DNA from: JBEKCP01 sp049509515 | GTDB lineage: Bacteria > Planctomycetota > Planctomycetia > Pirellulales > Thermoguttaceae | Length of the DNA stretch: 64,000 nt | NCBI GenBank assembly: GCA_049509515.1 | Contig: JBEKZV010000012.1 | Coordinates: 1-64,000 of the forward strand | Direction: 5' to 3' | Shown here: piece after piece, positions 30,605-37,647 of the stretch | How the letters are laid out: each line of letters starts with the position of its first letter | Position numbering within the stretch: the stretch's first letter is position 1 | Position numbers and translations under genes: made by a program | The notes under the pieces: generated by a model | Told to the model about the DNA's origin: nothing | The model's database searches: none | Seen by the model: only the letters and a program-made list of their open reading frames with translations

Positions 30605-32068
30605 CTACACGTTCTGCGACAGCCGCGCGATCGGCGTGCCGTCCGGGCCGCGGAGGGTGACTTCCAGCGGCGTTTGGCCGGGCAGGCTGTGCGTGGCGCA
30701 GCCGAAGCACGGGTCGTAGGCGCGGAAGGCCATCTCGACCCGGTTCAAGAGCCCCTCGCGGACCTGGCCCTTGTGAATCAGGGCCTGGGCGGCCTTCTTG
30801 ACCGACATCGAGATGGGCGCGTTGTTGTTGGTCGTGCCGACGATCAGGTTCACCCGGGTCAGGATGCCGCGCTCGTCGGTGGCGTAGTGGTGGGTCAGCG
30901 TGCCCCGCGGGGCCTCGACGCAGCCGACGCCCTCGGTGGGCGTGCGGCTGGGCAGCGTGCGATACTCCTTGCCGGTGATCGCGGGATCGGCGGCCAGCTC
31001 GACCCAGCGCTCGGCCGCATAGAGCAGCTCGACCAGCCGGGCCCAATGGGTCGCCAGGGTGTGGTGGATTGGCTTGCCGCCCAGCGTCGCGTACATCCGC
31101 TGGTACTCGGCCTGGGCCAGCGGCGTGGCCATGCCGTCGGCCACGTTGCACCGCGACAGCGGCGTGGCCTTGTACACGCCCGAGTCCTCCCCGTCCACCA
31201 GCCCCTTCCAGCCGATCTTCCGCAGGTAGGGGAACTTCAGGTAGGTCCAGGGCTCGACCCGCTCGGCGACGAACTCGCGGTACTGCGCACAGTCGTACTT
31301 GGCATGTTCCTTGCCGGTGGGGCCGGTCACGCGGATCTTGCCGTCGTAGAAGTTCGTGCGATTCTGGGCGTCGACCATGCCCATGTTGTAGGTGCGGTGG
31401 ACGAAAACGTCGCCGGTGATCAATTCGACGTAGCCGGTATTGGCCAGCACCAGGCTGTCGAAGACTTTCAAGGAGAACTGGGCGAACTCGACGGCCTCGC
31501 GGCCGCGGGCCTCGATCTCGAGCCGCTGGGTTTCGTCGATGCCCTTGCTCACCCCGCCGGGCAGGCCCCAGTTGGGGTGGACGGCGCGGCCGCCGATCAT
31601 TTTGATCAGGGCGTGCCCGTCGCGGCGCATCTTCAACACCTTGCCGGCCACGTCCATGCCGACTTTCTTGATGACGCCCAGGATGTTGCGCTCCGCCGGG
31701 GGGGCGTCGGGGCCGACGACGAAGTCCGGCCCGCCCAAGGCGTAGAAGTGCGTCGTGTGGTCCGTGGCGTAGAAGATGCTGTAGAACAGCTCGCGGAGCT
31801 TCTTGGCCGTCGTCGGCGGCTCGACGCCGAACAGGGCGTCCAGGGCCTTGGTGGCCGCCATGTGGTGGGCCTCGGGGCAGACGCCGCAGATCCGCGCCGT
31901 GAGGTTGGGCATTTCTTCCGCCGGGCGCCCCACGCAGAACTTCTCGAAGCCGCGCAGCTCCGGAATCTGCAAGTAGGCGTTGGCCACCTCGCCCGCCTCG
32001 TCCAGGAAAATGTCGATCTTGCCGTGGCCTTCCAGCCGCGTGATCGGGTCGATGGATATGCGCTTCAT
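30605..32068 (-). CDS. mvhA: F420-non-reducing-type NiFe hydrogenase large subunit MvhA
   Basis: 487 residues. N-terminal cysteine pair in ARICGVCPEAHH (near 58-69) and C-terminal pair in DPCFGCATH (near 452-460) hold the NiFe(CN)2CO centre that splits H2. RLEGHGKIDIFLDEAGEV at the start is typical of group 3c (Mvh-type) enzymes. The 27 residues after the last motif fit the peptide removed by the maturation protease. ATG 32068 has TGGAG eight bases upstream; an extra seven codons upstream are unlikely. It is the last gene of the hdrCBA-mvhDGA operon, separated from mvhG by a hairpin repeat. Confidence 0.95.
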   Translation of the reverse strand: MKRISIDPITRLEGHGKIDIFLDEAGEVANAYLQIPELRGFEKFCVGRPAEEMPNLTARICGVCPEAHHMAATKALDALFGVEPPTTAKKLRELFYSIFYATDHTTHFYALGGPDFVVGPDAPPAERNILGVIKKVGMDVAGKVLKMRRDGHALIKMIGGRAVHPNWGLPGGVSKGIDETQRLEIEARGREAVEFAQFSLKVFDSLVLANTGYVELITGDVFVHRTYNMGMVDAQNRTNFYDGKIRVTGPTGKEHAKYDCAQYREFVAERVEPWTYLKFPYLRKIGWKGLVDGEDSGVYKATPLSRCNVADGMATPLAQAEYQRMYATLGGKPIHHTLATHWARLVELLYAAERWVELAADPAITGKEYRTLPSRTPTEGVGCVEAPRGTLTHHYATDERGILTRVNLIVGTTNNNAPISMSVKKAAQALIHKGQVREGLLNRVEMAFRAYDPCFGCATHSLPGQTPLEVTLRGPDGTPIARLSQNV

Positions 32069-32105
32069 CGGCGATTCTCCACGGGGCAAAGCCCGTCTCC
32101 TTGTC

Positions 32106-32160
32106 GTAGGTTATGCTTCAGCATAACACAGGGCGGTCGTTATGCTAACGCATAACCTGC
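32106..32160. repeat. TTATGCT hairpin pair, copy 2
   Basis: GTAGGTTATGCTTCAGCATA (continuing AC) and a partner arm GTTATGCTAACGCATAACCT separated by 11 bases, filling the gap between mvhG and mvhA. It could modulate mRNA stability or differential expression inside the operon. Confidence 0.8.
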
Positions 32161-32164
32161 CTGC

Positions 32165-33181
32165 TCACTTACCCACGCCGTTGCCGACGGCCTTCTTGCT
32201 CTTCCGCCGCAGCAGGCTGCCGGCCAGGCTGAAGCGATAAAACGTGCCGACCGGGTCGGGGATCCCCTCGTCGATGATCCGCTCGATCTCGTCCGGGTCG
32301 GAGGAGTCGATCACCGAGGCCACGGCGCTGGCCAGCCGCGCGCCGTAGTCCTCCACGCCCTCGTTGGGCCCGTGGCAGCCGATGCACGGGGAGTTGACCT
32401 GCGGGCACAGGGCGCCGCAGCCGGCCCGCGTGGCGATCCCGCAGCAGATCAGGCCCTGCTCCAGCAGGCAGGTCTCCTCGTCCGGGATGATCTGCCAGGT
32501 GCGGTAGAACTTCTTGATCTTCTTCTCGTTCCGCTTCCGCTTGCACTCGTCGCAGACGGTCGTCGCCAGGCCGAGGGTCGAGCCGCGCGGCGGCAGCTTG
32601 CCCGCCAGGATCGCCTCGATGGCCGCCCAGATCCGCTCGGCCTCCGGCGGGCAGCCCGGCAGGTAATAGTCCACCGCGACCGTCTGGTCGAGCGTCTTGA
32701 GCGTGTCGTAGAAGACGGGCAGGTGCAGTGTGCCCTCGGGCATCTGGGTCTCCGGCTGGGGCCGCACGTCCTTGGGGTTCTCCGGCGCGGTGGCCGAGCC
32801 TTCTTTGTAGACCGTGTCGAAGATCGACCGGCGGTCGTTGAGGTTGGCCAGCCCGGGAATGCAGCCCTCGCAGGCGCACGAGCCGAAGGCCACCAGGACC
32901 TTCGCCTTGCGGCGGAGCAACTGGGCCATGTATTCCTGCTCGCTGGTGCGGACGCCGCCGTTGAAGAAGCAGAGGTCGATGCTCCCGTCGGCCATCTTTT
33001 CGACGTCGCGGACCTTGCCGTCGGTGGCGCAGGGCCAGAGGACGATGTCGAAGGCCCCGGCCACGTCGAGGATCTTGGCGTCGATCTGCAGCAGGGCGAT
33101 TTCGCAGCCCCCGCACGAAGCGGCCCAATAGATGGCCAGCGTGCCCTTGGTCTTGGCGGGCTGGGTGGCGGCTTGGCTCAT
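32165..33181 (-). CDS. mvhG: F420-non-reducing-type hydrogenase small subunit MvhG
   Basis: 338 residues without a TAT signal, so cytoplasmic. Iron-sulfur ligands appear as AASCGGCE, GSCACEGC, LPGCPPEAE and, in the C-terminal half, CDECKRK, CCGIATRAGCGALC and CIGCHGPNEG. It passes electrons from the NiFe site of MvhA through FeS clusters to MvhD. The C-terminal ~60 residues are basic and longer than some homologues. GGAGG lies seven bases before ATG 33181, which overlaps the mvhD stop in ATGA. Confidence 0.95.
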   Translation of the reverse strand: MSQAATQPAKTKGTLAIYWAASCGGCEIALLQIDAKILDVAGAFDIVLWPCATDGKVRDVEKMADGSIDLCFFNGGVRTSEQEYMAQLLRRKAKVLVAFGSCACEGCIPGLANLNDRRSIFDTVYKEGSATAPENPKDVRPQPETQMPEGTLHLPVFYDTLKTLDQTVAVDYYLPGCPPEAERIWAAIEAILAGKLPPRGSTLGLATTVCDECKRKRNEKKIKKFYRTWQIIPDEETCLLEQGLICCGIATRAGCGALCPQVNSPCIGCHGPNEGVEDYGARLASAVASVIDSSDPDEIERIIDEGIPDPVGTFYRFSLAGSLLRRKSKKAVGNGVGK

Positions 33182-33675
33182 GGCAGCACCTCCATAGCTT
33201 CCTCGTGTTCCTTGGCCATGCCGGCGATGGCTTCCCGGCGGTGGCCGTCTTCCGTCCAGTTGGCCGGCCAGCGGAGCGGCCCGAGCCGGCGGACGTCCTC
33301 GACCAGCTTATCGACCGCGTCGGCAAACTGCTGGCCTTCGGCGGCGGAGGCCCACACCAGGCGGACGCGGTCCGGCTCGACGCCCAGCCCGGCCAGGGTG
33401 TGCTTGAGCATGTGGTAGCGGCGCATGGCCTTGTAGTTCTGCGAGATGTAGTGGCATTCGCCGGGGTGGCAGCCGGCCACGAGCACGCCGTCGGCCCCGG
33501 AGGCCAGGGCCTTCAAGACGAAGCTCGGATCAACCCGCCCGCTGCACATCACGCGGAGGATGCGGACGTTGGGGGCGTACTTGATCCGCGCCGTGCCGGC
33601 CAGGTCCGCCGCCCGGTAGGAACACCAGTTGCAGCAGAACCCCACGATTTTCGGTTCGAAGGTTTCGTCGGGCAT
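33178..33675 (-). CDS. mvhD: MvhD iron-sulfur protein linking hydrogenase to HdrA
   Basis: 165 residues. The FCCNWCSYRAADLAGTARI opening, the RVMCSGRVDP motif and the GCHPGECHY motif are the family signature and supply the [2Fe-2S] ligands. MvhD connects the MvhAG module to HdrA in the electron-bifurcating complex. It sits between hdrA and mvhG; a GATTAGGGATTAGG repeat (33689-33709) occupies the short gap before it and leaves no clear ribosome binding site. Confidence 0.95.
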   Translation of the reverse strand: MPDETFEPKIVGFCCNWCSYRAADLAGTARIKYAPNVRILRVMCSGRVDPSFVLKALASGADGVLVAGCHPGECHYISQNYKAMRRYHMLKHTLAGLGVEPDRVRLVWASAAEGQQFADAVDKLVEDVRRLGPLRWPANWTEDGHRREAIAGMAKEHEEAMEVLP

Positions 33676-33698
33676 GGGAAGGCGGAAGGGATTAGGGA

Positions 33699-35747
33699 TT
33701 AGGGATTAGAAAGCCCCGCGAGCAAGCTTCGCTCGGTGCCCGCGTCGTGGGGTTCGCTTGCGGTTTCGCCGTTGATGGCGTCCCACAGGGCGCCCTCGAT
33801 CTCCGCGAAGATCTGCCGGTTGTTGAAGTGGGCCCCAGTGATGGCGCCGGCCGGGCAGGCCGCCACGCAGGTGCCGCAGCCCTTGCACAGCGCGGTCACT
33901 ACCCGGCTGACTTGCTTCTCTTCGTCGAACTCGATGGCGTTGAAGGGGCACATCGTGTTGCAAATCCGGCAGCCGGAGCACTCTTCCTCGTTGATTGTCG
34001 CCACCACGGGCTCGACCATCACGGTGCCCTTGCTGATCATGCCGGCCACGCGGGCGGCGGCGGCGGCCCCCTGGACCACCGAGGCGGGGATGTCCTTCGG
34101 CCCCTGGCAGGCCCCGGCCACGAACACCCCGTCGGTCATCGTGGCCACCGGGTCGAGCTTCGGGTGCCGCTCGATGTACCAGCCCCCTTCGCTGCACGAG
34201 ATGCACGAGCGTATGCCGAATTCCTTGGCGTCGGCCTGCGGCTCCAGGGCGCCCATCAGCACGACCATGTCCACCGGCAGCCGCCGCTGGCGGCCCAGCA
34301 AGGTGTCCTCGAACTGCACGATCAGCTTGCCCGCCTCCTCCGGCTTCCGCGCCGCGTTGGTGACTTCGGCCACCTTGCCGCGGATGAAGTGCATCCCTTC
34401 CTCCAGGAGCCGCTGGTAGAACTCCTCGTAGTCCTTCTGCGGGGCCCGCATGTCGATGTAAAAGGAATACACCTCGGCCTGGGTCTTCTCCAGGATCAGG
34501 TGCCCGAACTTCAGCGCCGCCATGCAGCACACGCTGGAGCAGTAGGCGTTGTGGTTGGTGTCGCGGCTGCCCACGCAGTGGATGATGGCCACCGAGCGGG
34601 GCTCGGTCTTGCCGTCGCGGAGCACGATCTTGCCGTTGGTCGGGCCGGCCGCGTTGGAGAGCCGCTCGAACTCCATGTTCGAGAAGACGTTGGCCAGCCG
34701 CCCGAAGCCGTACTGCGGCAGCTTGCGGCAGTCGAACAGCTTCCAGCCGGTGGCCAGGATGATGTTGCCCACCTCCAACTCGACGATCTCGTCTTTCTGC
34801 TCGTAGTCGATGGCCTGCGTCGGGCAGACCTTCGAGCACACCTGGCACTTGCCGCGGGTGAAGAAAGTGCAGTTGGCCGTGTCGATGACCGGGATCCGCG
34901 GCACGGCCTGCGGAAAGGGCGTGTAGATCGACTTGCGGTAGCCCATGCCCACCTCGAACTGCTCGTCGCGGATCTTTCGCGGGCACTTTTCGATGCAGAT
35001 GCCGCAGCCGGTACACTTGGCGGCGTCGACCATGCGGGCCCGCTTGCGGATCTTCACCTTGAAGTTGCCCACCGAGCCGCTGACCTCCTCCAGCTCCGAG
35101 TACGTCAGCAGGGTGACCTTGTCGTGCTGCCCGACCTCCGACATCTTCGGCGTGAGGATGCACGCCGAGCAGTCCAGCGTGGGAAAGGTCTTGTCGAACT
35201 GGGCCATGTGGCCGCCGATCGAGGGCTCGCGCTCCACGAGGTACACGGGGTAACCGGCGTCGGCCAGCTCGAGGGTCGCCTGCAATCCGGCGATCCCGCC
35301 GCCGACCACCAGGGTGGCCGGGTTGACCTTCACGTACATCCGCTCCAGCGGCTGCTGCTCGGCGACCCGGCGGACCGCCGCGGAGACCAGGCCCTTGGCC
35401 TTCGCGGTGGCGGCCGCCCGGTCCGTGTGGACCCACGAGCAGTGCTCGCGGATGTTGGTCATCTGCAAGAGGTACGGGTTCAGCCCGGCGTTTTCGCAGG
35501 CGCGGCGGAACGTCTTCTCGTGCAGGTGCGGCGAGCAGGCCGCCACCACCACCCGGGTGAGTCCCTGAGTGCGGATGTCCTCCTCGATCATCTGCTGGCC
35601 GAGCGAGGAGCACATGAACTTGTAGTCCCGCGCGACGGCCACGCCGGGAAGGCTCGCGCCCGCCCAGCGGGCGACCTCTTCCACGTCCACCGTCCCGGCG
35701 ATGTTGCTCCCGCAGTGACAGACGTAAACGCCGATTTTTTCGGCCAT
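33699..35747 (-). CDS. hdrA: heterodisulfide reductase-type FAD/FeS subunit HdrA
   Basis: 682 residues. An N-terminal [4Fe-4S]-like region (GVYVCHCGSNIAG) is followed by the FAD fold VVGGGIAGLQATLELADAG, the catalytic-type DCSACILTPKM segment, and two ferredoxin regions (CTGCGICIEKCPRKI; CSGCRICNTMCPFNA with CKGCGTCVAACPAGA). HdrA carries the bifurcating flavin that splits electron pairs from MvhD between ferredoxin and HdrBC. The final residues (NGETASEPHDAGTERSLLAG and on) and the stop TAA run into GCTTGCGG and GATTAGGG repeats, so the C-terminus may have been remodelled. ATG 35747 chosen over an upstream TTG. Confidence 0.95.
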   Translation of the reverse strand: MAEKIGVYVCHCGSNIAGTVDVEEVARWAGASLPGVAVARDYKFMCSSLGQQMIEEDIRTQGLTRVVVAACSPHLHEKTFRRACENAGLNPYLLQMTNIREHCSWVHTDRAAATAKAKGLVSAAVRRVAEQQPLERMYVKVNPATLVVGGGIAGLQATLELADAGYPVYLVEREPSIGGHMAQFDKTFPTLDCSACILTPKMSEVGQHDKVTLLTYSELEEVSGSVGNFKVKIRKRARMVDAAKCTGCGICIEKCPRKIRDEQFEVGMGYRKSIYTPFPQAVPRIPVIDTANCTFFTRGKCQVCSKVCPTQAIDYEQKDEIVELEVGNIILATGWKLFDCRKLPQYGFGRLANVFSNMEFERLSNAAGPTNGKIVLRDGKTEPRSVAIIHCVGSRDTNHNAYCSSVCCMAALKFGHLILEKTQAEVYSFYIDMRAPQKDYEEFYQRLLEEGMHFIRGKVAEVTNAARKPEEAGKLIVQFEDTLLGRQRRLPVDMVVLMGALEPQADAKEFGIRSCISCSEGGWYIERHPKLDPVATMTDGVFVAGACQGPKDIPASVVQGAAAAARVAGMISKGTVMVEPVVATINEEECSGCRICNTMCPFNAIEFDEEKQVSRVVTALCKGCGTCVAACPAGAITGAHFNNRQIFAEIEGALWDAINGETASEPHDAGTERSLLAGLSNP

Positions 35748-35782
35748 GGCGGCTCTCGTCAATGGTTAGTTGCCGTAGTAGT

Positions 35783-35875
35783 GTAGGGCGGGACGAGGTA
35801 CGAGTCCCACCTGGAATTCAGCCTCTATCTGGTGGGACTCGTACCTCGGCCCACACTACAACTCGACCCACCCTG
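35783..35875. repeat. dispersed hairpin repeat GTAGGGTGGGTCGA family, copy 2 (variant)
   Basis: Inverted repeat with arms GAGGTACGAGTCCCACC and GGTGGGACTCGTACCTC in the hdrB-hdrA gap, ending with CTCGACCCACCCTGC. It lies inside a presumed single transcript. Confidence 0.7.
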
Positions 35876-35892
35876 CCTTTCCACAACAGAAA

Positions 35893-36807
35893 CTACTTCG
35901 CGACTGCTCCCTCCGGCTGCCCCGCGGCCGCCTTGCCGTTGAGTTTCGCCTGCAACACGGGCGTGGCCGCCACCAGCTCCTTGCCGAACCCCAGGGTCTT
36001 GGGCTCGATGCCGAAGGCGATGCCCAGCATCTGCGTGAAGTACAGGATCGGCAGGTGGAACGCGGTGTGGAAGTGGCCGTTGACGCGGGCCTGGTAGCCG
36101 TCGAGGTTCAACTGGCACATCGGGCACATGCAGAGGATCATGTCGGCCTGGTAGTCCTGCGCGCTCTGCAACAGCCGCCGCAGCAGCTCGAAGGCCTGCG
36201 GCTCGCTGATCTGCGTCATGTGGCCGCCGCAGCAGTGGGCCTTGACCGGGTAGTCGACCACCTCCGCCCCCACCCAGCTCAACAGGCGGTCCATCTTCAT
36301 CGGGTACTCGGTGCTGTCGCCGTCGGCGATGGGGCGGACGACCTGGCAGCCGTAGTACGGGGCGACCCGCAGGCCCGTCAAGGGACGGACCACCTTGTCG
36401 CGGACGGCCGCCTCGCCGATGTCGTCGTGGATCACGTCGAGCATGTGGCGGACGGTGACCCGGCCCGCCCGGTAGCTCAGGCCCCCCGCCGCCAGGCACT
36501 CGTTGACCTTGGCGCCCAGCTCGGGGAAGTCGGCCATCAGGCGGTCGGTCTTCTTCAGGTTCAGGTAACAGGCGGCGCAGGGGGCCACCACCTGGGCGAT
36601 GTCCGCGTCCACCAGGGCCAGGTTCCGCGCGACCACCGCGCAGGCGGTCAGCTCGTCCTGGCTGAAATACTCGGTCGCGCCGCAGCAGTTCCAGTCGTCG
36701 ATCTCCTGGAGCTTGATCCCCAACAGGTCGGCCACCTCGCGGACCGAGTGGTCGTAGGCCGCCGCGTTCCGCTCCAGCGAGCATCCGGGATAGTAGGCGT
36801 ATCTCAC
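35893..36807 (-). CDS. hdrB: heterodisulfide reductase-type subunit HdrB (CCG-domain protein)
   Basis: 304 residues from GTG 36807, whose codon overlaps the hdrC stop (GTGA). Two cysteine-rich CCG domains: DDWNCCGATEYF with CAACYLN, and AHCCGGHMTQIS with CPMCQLN. In the methanogen enzyme these bind noncubane [4Fe-4S] clusters that cleave CoM-S-S-CoB. In a bacterium the disulfide-like acceptor is unknown. The protein starts with the family's MRYAYYPGCSLE motif. Confidence 0.95.
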   Translation of the reverse strand: MRYAYYPGCSLERNAAAYDHSVREVADLLGIKLQEIDDWNCCGATEYFSQDELTACAVVARNLALVDADIAQVVAPCAACYLNLKKTDRLMADFPELGAKVNECLAAGGLSYRAGRVTVRHMLDVIHDDIGEAAVRDKVVRPLTGLRVAPYYGCQVVRPIADGDSTEYPMKMDRLLSWVGAEVVDYPVKAHCCGGHMTQISEPQAFELLRRLLQSAQDYQADMILCMCPMCQLNLDGYQARVNGHFHTAFHLPILYFTQMLGIAFGIEPKTLGFGKELVAATPVLQAKLNGKAAAGQPEGAVAK

Positions 36808-37373
36808 GACGAAGCTCCGATCTCTTTGGCTTTGCGAATGATGGCCTGAAGCTGGCCGACCTGGCGGATCTTGGTGGGCAACAGCGACATCCGCCCCCGC
36901 GTGAACATCTGCAGCCCCATCGGCCCCATCTGGATCATCCGCAGCGGACGCTGCAAGAGGTGATAGCTCGTGGCCAGGCCGAACTCGAAGCTCCGGCCGT
37001 ACTTGTCCACGTAGTCGGTGAACGCCTTGGCCAGGGCGGGGGCATCGGTCTTGCAATACGCCCGCTCGGCGATCGACAGCCGCTTGAGCGTATACATGAT
37101 GTCGGTAATCGGGATCTTTTGCGGGCAGCGGGTCGTGCAGAAGTAGCACGACACGCAGGCCCACATCGTGTTGGCCGAGAGCACCCGCTGGCGATCCCCG
37201 GCCTGGATCAGGGCGAACAGCGTCCGGGGGGTACACTCCATGTCGGCCCCGCTGGGGCACGACCCGCCGCAACTGCCGCATTGCAGGCAGTGGACCAGCC
37301 GTTCCCCTCCGGGGGTCTTTTCGATGACCTCTTCCAAGAACGCGCCTCTGGATCGAGCCGGATGGGCTGTCAT
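36804..37373 (-). CDS. hdrC: heterodisulfide reductase-type ferredoxin subunit HdrC
   Basis: 189 residues. Two [4Fe-4S] motifs: HCLQCGSCGGSCPSG and ACVSCYFCTTRCPQKI. HdrC relays electrons to HdrB. ATG 37373 is chosen because GGAGG sits six to seven bases upstream; longer upstream frame has no support. It is the first gene of the hdrC-hdrB-hdrA-mvhD-mvhG-mvhA operon. A TATAAT box (37636-37641) about 260 bases upstream is the best promoter candidate I see. Confidence 0.93.
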   Translation of the reverse strand: MTAHPARSRGAFLEEVIEKTPGGERLVHCLQCGSCGGSCPSGADMECTPRTLFALIQAGDRQRVLSANTMWACVSCYFCTTRCPQKIPITDIMYTLKRLSIAERAYCKTDAPALAKAFTDYVDKYGRSFEFGLATSYHLLQRPLRMIQMGPMGLQMFTRGRMSLLPTKIRQVGQLQAIIRKAKEIGASS

Positions 37374-37635
37374 CGCTTTCCTCCGCAGCAGGGACACTCC
37401 AACGCCGCCGCCTCTCTTCCGCAATCGACGTGCCAGGATGGGGCGCGACTGGAAGACAAATGCCAAAAGACGGCGCCGCAAGGCTTTAGGAAAACCATGC
37501 CCGGCCGCCGCCGCGCCCGCCGCAACCCAGAATCGCGAACTTCCGCCGCCCGCCCACGGAATCCCGCGGATCGACCCGCCGCGGGCCCGACCTGGGGGCC
37601 ATCGGTGCCTTGCCGGCAGTGCGGGGGCAAAACGC

Positions 37636-37641
37636 ATTATA
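37636..37641 (-). promoter_or_regulatory. possible -10 box for hdr/mvh operon
   Basis: Perfect TATAAT on the minus strand preceded by TTGCG, but no good -35 at 16-18 bases. It leaves a leader of about 260 bases before hdrC. An activator-dependent or extended -10 promoter is possible. Confidence 0.3.
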
Positions 37642-37647
37642 CGCAAG

